Virus record (IMG/VR): IMGVR_UViG_3300042197_003370
Span: 1 to 21,784 of that record
Origin: a virus
DNA: 21,784 bases
Strand: one strand, 5' to 3'
A program made the translations under genes and the position numbers. The first letter of the stretch is position 1, and each line of letters begins with the position of its first letter. Shown here piece after piece: positions 5,535-14,771 of the stretch. The notes beneath the pieces were generated by a model that had not been told where the DNA came from, did no database searches, and saw nothing but the letters and a program-made list of their open reading frames with translations.

Positions 5535-8500
5535 TTATGCTAAAGCAATTGCTCTAAGTTCTTTAATTAATGGAACTCTTGATTGATCCGTTCCTGTCAT
5601 AATAATTTTAATGGAATATCCATCAAATTCTGGAAGTTGATCTATACTATATTCATAATCTTTAAAGTCACTATTTGTTGAACTTGGTTCAATATTTTGA
5701 TCTGGATTTCCGTTACTTTGGGTTGGGTCTATTATTTGACCATTAGAATCAATATTTTCATATCCCGGGAAAAATTCATAGACAGAATTAATCTCATCAG
5801 AATCTTTTCTCTTCAATTTATACATTACTCTAATATCAGAAGTATCTGGTCTAATTGCAGAAAAAAGAACTTTAAGTGATGTTGCAGAATTTGCAAGATT
5901 TACCGTGTTTGAAACGTAAACTGCAGAGTGTGGATCGTCAAATTCCTTTTTTGTTTCCAATGTAGTTTCACTTGTTCCTGGCCATACTGTGATTGGATTA
6001 TTAATCCTATTAGAGGTAAGTATCATGCTCACTCTTTCCATATCAATCACTGGAGAAACATTTTTATCAGCAGTAAATAGATCGAGAACAAATGTTAATG
6101 ATTTATTTCCTGGCAGATCATTTAAATTAGAATCTTCATTGTCTCTGTTTGCGATCATTCGAAGTGAAGAGAGATCATTAATATTATTAACTTGAATTGG
6201 TTCGAATCCGAGATCTTCAAAGGAGGTTTCTGATCCATCTACACTTGTCGCACTTATAGTTCTAATTCTAGATCCAATTCCGGTTCCTTTTGGTGTAAAA
6301 ATATTTACATTTGGTGTGATAGAAGAAAATACAATATTTTTGGATGAAATTACAAATTCATCTTTTGCATAATTGAAGTTGCTTCCAAACTTAGTTTCTT
6401 TAAAGTATAAGTTTGGCAATCCACTTGCATTGTTGATCCTATTTAATCCATAAGTTGTATTACTCATATCTATTTTTATATTTAAATAGTCAGAGTCAAT
6501 TGGATTAGGAACAGTTGCAAGTGGAGATGACGTGTTATGAACCCTATTAATTCTTCTTAATGACACACCATTAAATTCATATTTCATAACTAAATCGTTT
6601 GCCGAATGAGCAGTTGCTCCCCCAATTCCTGTTCCAGCAGAATTTGAATCAATTCCTCGGGATATTCCTGTCAACACATTTGTTGATGAATTTACTCCTG
6701 TATATGAAATGAGTTCATTTTGGATTTTTATATATCCGGGATTTGTTGAAGATACTCCAACATTTTCAAAACTATTGAAAACAGAAACGGATTCAACTGG
6801 GATATCTGAAGTTTCTGAAGAATTATAATCTGATATTAATTTAGTTGGTTTTAAATCACTCTTTACATTATTAAGTCTAACCAAATTATTAGTTGCATAC
6901 ATTCCATGATTATAATTTTGAAGTTTTAAATGCAATCCATCAAATGTAGTATTTTGTTCGATATAAGATACAGTTGCAAGACCAATATAGCTTGTGATAC
7001 CAAGTGGAGATTGGTAAATTACTCTACTTCCAATTACATTGTCGTAATTGCCTTGAACATTATCAAGAATAAGAGTATTAAATGCGCCTATTGATTGAAC
7101 TGATAATCTTGCTCCATTACCAAAAGCAATGGATGTTGGAATTCCAACAATATCACCAACTCTGTAGCCAAAACCACCATCTGTAACTGTTACAATTCCA
7201 GATCCAGCAACATCAAGTTTTCCATCGACAAAATATATGTTTGCTTTTAGACCAGATCCATCGCCTGTAATAGTTTCAAGTTCAACATTATCGTATCTAA
7301 ATGTTGTATATCCCGATCCAACAGAATATGATGTCAATCCAGTTCCAGCCGTTGCGTTTAACGTAACAGAACCTCCAATTCCAATTAAATTTCCCGATAT
7401 TGATTTATCTGTTATACCAATGCTCACACCAGGAATTATTCCAACATAATTGGAAATATTTGATGAAAGACCAACTTTAATTTTATTTGAATTAGAACTT
7501 AAATTACCTGGATTTAATTTCTCAAATGTCGTATAATCACCACCTTCAATTGGATTATAAAACGAATATGTTCCTGGATTTGTTGTAAATTCTGCCTTAT
7601 AGAGTGTAAATTTTAAATCCTCATAACTACTTGGTTCCCAAGTTGATCCATTTTGAGATTTAAATAATGATCCAAGATATGGTTGTTGAGATACAATTTT
7701 CTTAACAGATTCTGGTCTATTTCTGGTTGTTATATCTTCCTCACCCATTCTAGAAATCCAAACTTGATATTCTGTAGAATCTGAGAGAAGAACGACCGCA
7801 TATTCCTTATTATTTTCTAAAAATATTGGTGCGTCAAAAGTTACTGTTGTTGGAATAAGACCATCTTCAGATGTTACGATTTGGTTTGGTAGAAGTTCGA
7901 TCTCAGAAAATGGAAGAACAAGACTTGTCGGGAGTCCGGTTTCTATAGTTCTTAGTTGAATAATTACTGGTATATTTGTAGTTGCTTTTGAATAGAAAAA
8001 TAAATCTATTTTTGTTACAAAAATTCCATTTGGGGAACCAATTTTAAATGATTGTGCAAGAGGATCATGATAAACTCTATTTTCTCCAGTAATATTTTCC
8101 GTAACTTCAGTCTCTCTATTTACAAATTGAGTTGCTGTTGAATTAACTGCAGCATCAGATGACACAAGAGTTCTTGTATCAGTTACAACTTCTCTATTAA
8201 TTCTGGCATTTCTGATACCAAGTTCGGTATTTTGGGATGTTTGTAGTAGTCCTTGAGAGTAAAACTCTTCTTCAGCTGAGCTGCTGACAGATCCTGGAAT
8301 TGGATTGTTGTCTTTAATGTTTGTGAGTTTAAATTTTTTGATTCCTGTTTCAAATGAAATTGTTGCTGTTTCTGGAACAAAAAATGATCCGATTACTGTG
8401 CCAACATTATCTGTAATAAGTCTAACGTTAGTTACTCTAGCTCTTGCACCACTACTTGCACCAATTAATATTGCCTGATTTTTTACTAAACCATAAAAAT

Positions 8501-11500
8501 TGCCAATAGCCGCTTCCTCTAAAGATGCAGTATCAACATTTAACACTGTTGATGATGAAGTATAAACACTTGATATTGTGCTATTTATGTCATATGGATT
8601 AATGGTATATGTAGTTGTCGGAGAATTATAAGGCCCGTACTTATGATTTGACTGGGCAACTCTGAATGTTGATGTAATTTGAGATGTATTGCTTGGATCA
8701 TATGCATTTACAGTTTCACCAACTTGGAAAATTTTATCCAGCATTGTAATTTCTAATAATTTTGGATAAGTAAAGGAACTTACATCAACATTATCAAAGA
8801 AAGGATAAACTTGAGTATTTGGTTTTAATTTGCGAGAAATAAATTCAATATTTCTTGCCCTCATGTATCTTATAAATTCATTATTTACAATTCTCTCTCC
8901 AAGCATTTGAGAGTCAATTTGCTCTACAACATTCCACCTAATTCCTTCTCTTGATTGATTTAAAGTATTTGTTACAGAAGTTCTGGAACCTATTGTTATT
9001 CTATCTGCAGTAGTTGTAGATTGTGTTACTCCTGTTGTAATTATATCTACTACTCCATGACCCTCTGGATCTTCAGTTCTTCTTCTTTCAAAATTTTCAG
9101 ATGTTGAACCAACAATTTCATTTCTTACATCAAGTGATAAATCAGAAGAAATATTAACTCCAATCCAATCTGTTTGCCAAGATCTCCAATCAATGGGACT
9201 AAAACCAGTACTTTGATCAATTTGCAACTGTTGAACTGCTGCAGAGTAAGATCCTTCGATTCTAACTCGATTTGGTTCAATTTTTCTTGTATTGACCCAA
9301 GTATCAGAAGATGGGTTTAACTCAATTATTCCACTATACGACGTTACGAGGAAAGGAGTTACATTTTCTATTCTTGTCGCAAATTCATTTTTTACAAATA
9401 CCGTATCAGTATAATTAAGAGTGATGATTTTTTTATTACGTTTGATGTTTTCGTCCTGAGCATTTTCTTCATATCTATAATCAACATTTATATCTTCAGT
9501 AACTCCAATTCCAATAGCAACGGACTGTCCAATTAAATCTATAGAAGTGGTATAATGGGAAGGTCTTAAGTATCCTTTCCCAGTGTCAATACTTGATCTG
9601 AAAATGGGATTTCTAACATCATGCGCTGCGTGGGATTTAAAATTATCTACAAAAAATCCACATTTAAATCTATCAAGACCATTCGTTTTTATCGAAAGTG
9701 ATTCGGTAGATACTTCAAGTAATGAAAGTTGAGTATAATATTCAAGACTTGCAATTCTATTTTCAAGTCTTGATATATCTTGCATTCTATATCTTTTGTG
9801 AGTTGAATATGTAATTTTTGCATCATTTACATTATAAAGATATGCCGGAAGAACAATTGTAGCAATCTCTAAAGATCCATCAATACTTTTTGGTGTTATT
9901 GGATTATCAGACGCAATTCCTTTTTGTAGTTGAAAATTGCCTTCTTTACTTAAAAATAATTTATCAATTCTTGGTAAATAATAGGAAAAACTTGTAATAA
10001 ATGTTTCGTTTGGAGAAAAATAATATGGAGATGATTGTCCTTGTCCACTAAAAACTCTTGATCCAAATTCAAATGGTGAAATGGATGAACTTGTATCATA
10101 CGCATTAACTCTAGGTCTAATATCGAGTGTATCACTCAATCGTGTTCCGTTTAAAGATGGTATAGATGAGTATTCTTCTATTGGATAACTATCTACAGTA
10201 TATACATCACCACTATCAGAAGATTCAACAACATAATTTTGAAAAACTATTTTGATTTTTTTACTGGGATTAAATATAGAATTTCTTTTAATTATTCTAG
10301 AAAAATCATAATAATTTTGTCTTTGCCCTCCATCCAAATTATAATTTGAAGTAACAATTTTATCTCCAGTTGTAGTTGCGTTACAAGTTCCAGTAATTCC
10401 AGATTCTTCAAAAGAAATTGATTCTCCCGGAACAAAAGTAAAACCATTCAAATAAACGATTTCAATTGAAAGAGTTGATTTTGAAATTACAATTGCGACT
10501 GCATTACTTTCTGATCCAATAACTTTCTCACCAATTAAAACATCTGTTGCAACATTATTTGGTCCGGATAGAGATGCTGGAACAAAAGAAATAGATGGTA
10601 GTAAAGGATCATTCGTATCCAATGATTCAAAAATATCAAGAACTCTAACTACATCTGGAACATTTAACGATATTTCATTATCCTGCACTCTTGTTCCATA
10701 AACTGTACTATAAGTTAAACCATCATTTAAAGTTGTAGCGCCAATTCCAGAAGCAATATTGTTTGATCTGTTGACAACAAGTGTATTTGCTTTATTAAGT
10801 CTTTTAATTTTTTCTTTTACCTTACTTTTCTTCAAAGAAACAATAAGAGTTGCATTTGATCCAGAAGATTCACTTAAATTTTTAATTTGTAAATTTTTGA
10901 ATCCATTCGTGAAAATGAATTTATCCGAAGTTAATTCTTCAATTTTTCCATTAGCATAAGTTAAAGTGTATCTTTCATTGCTGAATGGTTCGTAAATGAA
11001 ATCAGTTTCTAATGCAGGACCAGTAATTACATTTCCACTAAAGGAAGCAATGTTATATTGCCTTTTTAAAGAAACATCGGTATTTTCTGTATCAATTGTT
11101 TGTACGTTTGATTTTGATAATCTTGCAGTAAAAGAAGAGTCTGTAGTATTTTGAATTCTAGATGAACGAATTGATAAATCTGACGTTGTTATTTGCACTG
11201 TAGTGGTATTTCCATCACAAATTCCCGGTACAGTTGTAACACTAGTTAAACCAAGAATTCTACCACTTGCTGAAATTGACGATATTGAGTTAAAAGTAAC
11301 TGTTGAAAATCCAGGTCTTGTATAACTTACAACATTTCCTACAGTTGCAACACCAATAAAGTTTGTCGTTGTTGATGTTACTGTCGAAATTCCAGTATCT
11401 GGATCTTTTGCACTAATTGTAAATGACGGAATGTTTATATTTGACGCAGCATTGACAATATTTAATGTTGGTGCAATTTCCACATCTAAAGAAATATCCG

Positions 11501-13169
11501 CATTAAATCCCGCATTGTTGGTTGCAGTGTCTCTGTAGGAAAAAACTGAAACAACATCAGATAATTTATAATCTTTAATACTTTTTACCAAATGTCCATA
11601 AGTTCCAATTCCACTAACTGCGATTGCTTCATTTTTAGAAAATCTTCCGGTTACATCGTATAAAGTTACTGTAGTAGAATTAGATACTGCAGTTTTTACA
11701 TATCCTCGTGCCCCACTTGTTTTTCCTTCAATAAATGAGGAGACTGGTAAATTAATATTTGTGCTTAATCCAAGAGTGGTATATGTTTGGACATCATAAA
11801 GTCTAATTTGATATGTTGTGGTTATACCAGTAGAACTTACAAAATTAAAATCATAAGCCCTTGCTACACCTATTTCACTGCCCGACGCACCAACGCCTAT
11901 CCCTCTTCTTTCACTTCTTAAACTTAAAAATGCAGTTGTGGCTATGCCAACTGTTGGTTGACCAACAACATTGTTTACAAAAATAGATGGTCCGGCATTA
12001 AATCCAATACCTTCTAACTCAACTTGACCAGTTGATCTTGGTTTCTCAATGTCAATAAAGGATTGATTATCTTTTGCAACTTCAAATCCTCTTATGTAAG
12101 CCTTACCCGGTGAAATTTTATATGTCATCAGATTGTCTGATGGCACATTTCCATTTGTTGTTAATTGATTTTGAAAAAACAAACCGTCATTTCCAATTCT
12201 ATTATTCAACGTATTTTTCATTACAATTGAAAATGGAGTAATATAATAATCTCCAGATTCATCAAAAGTTCTTCTTGCCAATTCTTCAGCAATAATATTG
12301 TATTGAGTTTTATCTACTATTTTTTCTAAAGATCCCGAATTAAGTCTTAATAATTCAATAAAATTTTCATCTTCAAAATTATCAATTTCTTTTTTAGACA
12401 AAACTGTTGATATTTTTAATCTATCTGCTCCAGGAGCTGTGTAGTTTGAAGATCCTCTAGAATTATCATACAAACTATCATCTTGATCTGCAGAAACTAT
12501 TTCTTCACTTACAAATAAACCAATTCTATAAGTTGGAGTGCTTGAGAATCTATCAAGAACTAAAGTTTGATTAGAAACTCTTATAAAATAACCTCGAATA
12601 AAATAAACTCCTTCAGATATAAAAACAGCAGATCCAATGTTAGTTGAATTAGAACTAACAGTTTTAGCAAATTCTTCACCTGAAGGTATAATATTCGACA
12701 ATCCAAATGTTATATCGGAAAGAGTGACCAAATTTTCACCATCAGAAAATAGATTATCAATAAAGTTACTACCAGAGTTTTCATAATTTATATAAAGAAT
12801 TATATTATCAGCATCTGTATTTTTTTCAATATTTGTAATGGTTGCCGTAACTCCACTTACAGATCCTCTTATTTGTTTCCCAATCAATTGATCTTGATAT
12901 AAACTTACTGGCAATCCTAAAAAAGTTGGATCTATTTGTACACTTCTATAACTTAAACTATAAGTAACCGCGCCAGGTATAACTCTAGAACCTTCTTTAA
13001 AAAAATGAGTTCCGAATTGTTCAATTTGGTTTTGCAATATTGATTGTAGAGTTGTTAATTCTCTAGCTTGAACGGAATATCCGGGTTTAAAAAGAACTTT
13101 GTGAAAATCCTTATCTGGATTGAAATCATCAAAATATGGTGTTCTATTTAAATTAGTTTCTTGTGGCAT
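5535..13169 (-). CDS. Giant virion structural protein with DUF4815-type N-terminus (baseplate/fibre region)
   Basis: This 2544-residue protein begins with a strong DUF4815-type block: YFDDFNPDKDFHKVLFKPGY, SVQARELTTLQSILQNQIEQ and FKEGSRVIPGAVTY (residues 12-70), then GVYFIRGYFIRV (~188) and GKAYIRGFEV (~350). A middle block contains FIRYMRARNIEFISRKLKPN TQVYPFFDNVDV (~1426). A galectin/jelly-roll-like block starts at LAQSFKIGSPNGIFVTKIDL (~1705). Further on are a GSGYT/GFGYR module (~1946-2013), an NELISYT...RG...HSANDLV module (~2140-2200), LPGNKSLTF (~2351), SPVIDMERVSMILTSNRIN (~2370) and the C-terminus RVPLIKELRAIALA. Such proteins are virion components of marine T4-like phages. Position between gp8 and gp13 corresponds to T4 genes 9-12/wac, so a baseplate-peripheral or adhesin role is inferred. 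The start lies 5 nt after the gp8 stop and lacks a Shine-Dalgarno. Confidence 0.88.
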   Translation of the reverse strand: MPQETNLNRTPYFDDFNPDKDFHKVLFKPGYSVQARELTTLQSILQNQIEQFGTHFFKEGSRVIPGAVTYSLSYRSVQIDPTFLGLPVSLYQDQLIGKQIRGSVSGVTATITNIEKNTDADNIILYINYENSGSNFIDNLFSDGENLVTLSDITFGLSNIIPSGEEFAKTVSSNSTNIGSAVFISEGVYFIRGYFIRVSNQTLVLDRFSSTPTYRIGLFVSEEIVSADQDDSLYDNSRGSSNYTAPGADRLKISTVLSKKEIDNFEDENFIELLRLNSGSLEKIVDKTQYNIIAEELARRTFDESGDYYITPFSIVMKNTLNNRIGNDGLFFQNQLTTNGNVPSDNLMTYKISPGKAYIRGFEVAKDNQSFIDIEKPRSTGQVELEGIGFNAGPSIFVNNVVGQPTVGIATTAFLSLRSERRGIGVGASGSEIGVARAYDFNFVSSTGITTTYQIRLYDVQTYTTLGLSTNINLPVSSFIEGKTSGARGYVKTAVSNSTTVTLYDVTGRFSKNEAIAVSGIGTYGHLVKSIKDYKLSDVVSVFSYRDTATNNAGFNADISLDVEIAPTLNIVNAASNINIPSFTISAKDPDTGISTVTSTTTNFIGVATVGNVVSYTRPGFSTVTFNSISSISASGRILGLTSVTTVPGICDGNTTTVQITTSDLSIRSSRIQNTTDSSFTARLSKSNVQTIDTENTDVSLKRQYNIASFSGNVITGPALETDFIYEPFSNERYTLTYANGKIEELTSDKFIFTNGFKNLQIKNLSESSGSNATLIVSLKKSKVKEKIKRLNKANTLVVNRSNNIASGIGATTLNDGLTYSTVYGTRVQDNEISLNVPDVVRVLDIFESLDTNDPLLPSISFVPASLSGPNNVATDVLIGEKVIGSESNAVAIVISKSTLSIEIVYLNGFTFVPGESISFEESGITGTCNATTTGDKIVTSNYNLDGGQRQNYYDFSRIIKRNSIFNPSKKIKIVFQNYVVESSDSGDVYTVDSYPIEEYSSIPSLNGTRLSDTLDIRPRVNAYDTSSSISPFEFGSRVFSGQGQSSPYYFSPNETFITSFSYYLPRIDKLFLSKEGNFQLQKGIASDNPITPKSIDGSLEIATIVLPAYLYNVNDAKITYSTHKRYRMQDISRLENRIASLEYYTQLSLLEVSTESLSIKTNGLDRFKCGFFVDNFKSHAAHDVRNPIFRSSIDTGKGYLRPSHYTTSIDLIGQSVAIGIGVTEDINVDYRYEENAQDENIKRNKKIITLNYTDTVFVKNEFATRIENVTPFLVTSYSGIIELNPSSDTWVNTRKIEPNRVRIEGSYSAAVQQLQIDQSTGFSPIDWRSWQTDWIGVNISSDLSLDVRNEIVGSTSENFERRRTEDPEGHGVVDIITTGVTQSTTTADRITIGSRTSVTNTLNQSREGIRWNVVEQIDSQMLGERIVNNEFIRYMRARNIEFISRKLKPNTQVYPFFDNVDVSSFTYPKLLEITMLDKIFQVGETVNAYDPSNTSQITSTFRVAQSNHKYGPYNSPTTTYTINPYDINSTISSVYTSSSTVLNVDTASLEEAAIGNFYGLVKNQAILIGASSGARARVTNVRLITDNVGTVIGSFFVPETATISFETGIKKFKLTNIKDNNPIPGSVSSSAEEEFYSQGLLQTSQNTELGIRNARINREVVTDTRTLVSSDAAVNSTATQFVNRETEVTENITGENRVYHDPLAQSFKIGSPNGIFVTKIDLFFYSKATTNIPVIIQLRTIETGLPTSLVLPFSEIELLPNQIVTSEDGLIPTTVTFDAPIFLENNKEYAVVLLSDSTEYQVWISRMGEEDITTRNRPESVKKIVSQQPYLGSLFKSQNGSTWEPSSYEDLKFTLYKAEFTTNPGTYSFYNPIEGGDYTTFEKLNPGNLSSNSNKIKVGLSSNISNYVGIIPGVSIGITDKSISGNLIGIGGSVTLNATAGTGLTSYSVGSGYTTFRYDNVELETITGDGSGLKANIYFVDGKLDVAGSGIVTVTDGGFGYRVGDIVGIPTSIAFGNGARLSVQSIGAFNTLILDNVQGNYDNVIGSRVIYQSPLGITSYIGLATVSYIEQNTTFDGLHLKLQNYNHGMYATNNLVRLNNVKSDLKPTKLISDYNSSETSDIPVESVSVFNSFENVGVSSTNPGYIKIQNELISYTGVNSSTNVLTGISRGIDSNSAGTGIGGATAHSANDLVMKYEFNGVSLRRINRVHNTSSPLATVPNPIDSDYLNIKIDMSNTTYGLNRINNASGLPNLYFKETKFGSNFNYAKDEFVISSKNIVFSSITPNVNIFTPKGTGIGSRIRTISATSVDGSETSFEDLGFEPIQVNNINDLSSLRMIANRDNEDSNLNDLPGNKSLTFVLDLFTADKNVSPVIDMERVSMILTSNRINNPITVWPGTSETTLETKKEFDDPHSAVYVSNTVNLANSATSLKVLFSAIRPDTSDIRVMYKLKRKDSDEINSVYEFFPGYENIDSNGQIIDPTQSNGNPDQNIEPSSTNSDFKDYEYSIDQLPEFDGYSIKIIMTGTDQSRVPLIKELRAIALA
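6570..6744 (-). repeat. NELISYT...ISRG...HSANDLV module in the DUF4815-type giant
   Basis: Residues ~2140-2200 contain YIKIQNELISYTGV, VLTGISRG and AHSANDLVMKYEF. The order and spacing of the acidic-Leu, RG and His-x(2,3)-G/N parts match the modules in gp15 (2116-2307) and in the upstream giant (17308-17451). Confidence 0.55.
7130..7335 (-). repeat. GxGYT/GFGYR repeat pair in the DUF4815-type giant
   Basis: Codes YSVGSGYTTFRYDNVELETI followed ~50 residues later by VTVTDGGFGYRVGDIVGIP, the same unit as in gp14, gp8 and the upstream giant. Confidence 0.6.
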
Positions 13170-13174
13170 GAGAA

Positions 13175-14749
13175 TTAAAATTGCAGTATAACTTTAATAT
13201 CTTCCTTTTGATTGGAAGTTCTGATCACAGATGGTCTATTATCAATATAAAGTATGTCTCCAGAATATTTTTCAACCTCTGGTGCAGCAACACCTTTAAT
13301 AAAAGTTTGTCCAAGATAATAGGTATTGTTATTTATCTCTGTTGATATGCCTGGATTGTCACTAGTTCCAAATGAAGTTTGAATTGCCAAGTTGCTTGAT
13401 CCACCAACAATTGTAACAGAACCTCCAGTATCTGGACTTGAGGTAAAATTGAATAATTGATAACCATACTTAGGAGTTATTGGATTGTTATAGGCATCTC
13501 TCTGCGTTGATATTGATGGTGTTCTTTCTTGCCAATATTTTAAAACTCCAGTCACGTTATCCCAGGATGCAACTTTTCCAACAGATGTTGATCCAACACC
13601 TATAGTTTGTGTAATTTCAGAGTCCAAAGTAAAAGTAGTGGAAGTTGTAATACCAGTCAATTTCAATGCATATAAAGCACTTGCTTTTTGTTTTGTCAAT
13701 ACAGTAGATGAATTATAGAATGTTGGATTTTTGATAATTCCAACTCTGGCAAATTGATTTCCAGTAATAAAATCCGGATCTAAAATATCATTTTCAAATC
13801 GAGAATAAATTAAAACTCTTGTAGCACCAAGTTCTCTATAAATATCAAATCCATGACCACCTGAAGGTGGGATAATCACTGTAAATTCTGCATCTTTGTC
13901 TGTTGATCCATTTACAATCCCAGCAGACTCTAGATCAACCGTTGCGTATGTATATCCAGATCCACCATTTGTTATTGATATTGAGGAAACTTTTTGGTCA
14001 GCACCAACAACAACAGAACAAAGCGCACCAACTCCATTTCCTCTAATTGGAACGTTGTTATAAGTATTTGGAGTATAACCTTGTCCTCTATTTGTGATTA
14101 AAACCGTTTTTATTTGCTCACTAACTAGAGTATTATCTCTTACCGCCGCAACATTTGTATTTGATGACCAATTTCTAGGAACTGGCATATACGAGGTAGA
14201 ATCGAATTTTATTAATTCCGATGGTTTAATTGTAAACAAATATTTCCACACATAACCATCACCACTAACACCAGCAGATCGAGGTTCAAGATCAACAAAA
14301 AGAGGTTCATCAATTGATGGTTTTCCGGAAGGATTTTCTGGATCTGTGCCATTATTAATGCAAATATAAACTCTATAATCACTGCTTACAACATAAAAAT
14401 TTGCATCATACAAATTTGTTCCCCCATTATTTGGAGCTGGATTATTGGCAGAATAATCGTGCCTGTACATATCATAAGTTGTTCCAGATGTCCAAGTTAT
14501 TTTTCTAATAACTTTTGAAATGTCAGAATCATTTATTTTTTTTAAAGCAATTAAAGTATCCCAAAAATTATTATATTGGTCAAAATTATCTACTGGGCTA
14601 GGAGTTGAAATGTCCCAATTTAAATCTACTTGTGAGGGATTTGGTAATCCCAAAAAAATGTAATAACTATTTGAACTTGTTGATGCTATTCCAGCAATCA
14701 AATTTTCAGAATTTAATATTCTAAATTGGTTTGTGATTATCGCAGACAT
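13175..14749 (-). CDS. 8: Baseplate wedge subunit, T4 gp8-like, enlarged
   Basis: gp8 is a dimeric component of the T4 baseplate wedge, binding gp7 and gp10. Diagnostic parts here: SGDGYVWKYLFTIKPSELI at residues 162-180 (T4 has GDGYVWEYLFEI) and the C-terminus GDILYIDNRPSVIRTSNQKE DIKVILQF at 497-524 (T4 ends MIYMENRPPIIMAMDQTEEI then NILFTF). The conserved 'TGNQFARVGIIKNP' at 329-342 matches T4 GFRQISIITNP. The protein is 524 residues against 334 in T4; the extra length lies in two insertions, about 205-295 (two GxGYT repeats, RGQGYT 221 and GGSGYT 262) and about 350-460 (VASWDNVTGVLKYWQ at 393-407). The start follows the upstream giant gene by 17 nt and has no clear Shine-Dalgarno. Confidence 0.92.
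   Translation of the reverse strand: MSAIITNQFRILNSENLIAGIASTSSNSYYIFLGLPNPSQVDLNWDISTPSPVDNFDQYNNFWDTLIALKKINDSDISKVIRKITWTSGTTYDMYRHDYSANNPAPNNGGTNLYDANFYVVSSDYRVYICINNGTDPENPSGKPSIDEPLFVDLEPRSAGVSGDGYVWKYLFTIKPSELIKFDSTSYMPVPRNWSSNTNVAAVRDNTLVSEQIKTVLITNRGQGYTPNTYNNVPIRGNGVGALCSVVVGADQKVSSISITNGGSGYTYATVDLESAGIVNGSTDKDAEFTVIIPPSGGHGFDIYRELGATRVLIYSRFENDILDPDFITGNQFARVGIIKNPTFYNSSTVLTKQKASALYALKLTGITTSTTFTLDSEITQTIGVGSTSVGKVASWDNVTGVLKYWQERTPSISTQRDAYNNPITPKYGYQLFNFTSSPDTGGSVTIVGGSSNLAIQTSFGTSDNPGISTEINNNTYYLGQTFIKGVAAPEVEKYSGDILYIDNRPSVIRTSNQKEDIKVILQF
13946..14113 (-). repeat. GxGYT beta-repeat pair inserted in gp8
   Basis: Codes residues ~213-268 of gp8, with IKTVLITNRGQGYTPNTYNN and VSSISITNGGSGYTYATVDL. 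The plus-strand 16-mer tgtatatccagatcca at 13949-13964 occurs identically at 15379-15394 within the upstream giant gene. Confidence 0.75.
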
Positions 14750-14763
14750 TTAAGTTTTTTACT

Positions 14764-14771
14764 TATTTATG
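14764..14771 (-). promoter_or_regulatory. Possible late promoter of gp8 (CATAAATA, one mismatch)
   Basis: The minus strand reads CATAAATA, one base from the T4 late consensus TATAAATA, ending 14 nt before the gp8 ATG and overlapping the stop codon of the upstream gene, the same arrangement as the exact match before gp13. In AT-rich DNA a single-mismatch match is weak evidence. Confidence 0.3.

Noticed and set aside
5541-5556. Palindrome agcaattgct near the end of the DUF4815-type gene, as operator or terminator
   Set aside because: It encodes the conserved C-terminal RAIALA residues, has no following T-run on the transcribed strand, and is short; chance is sufficient.
13837-13844. Exact TATAAATA on the plus strand
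   Set aside because: It lies inside gp8 on the opposite strand with no plus-strand gene following. It shows that this motif arises by chance in such AT-rich DNA, so only matches placed before gene starts were kept.
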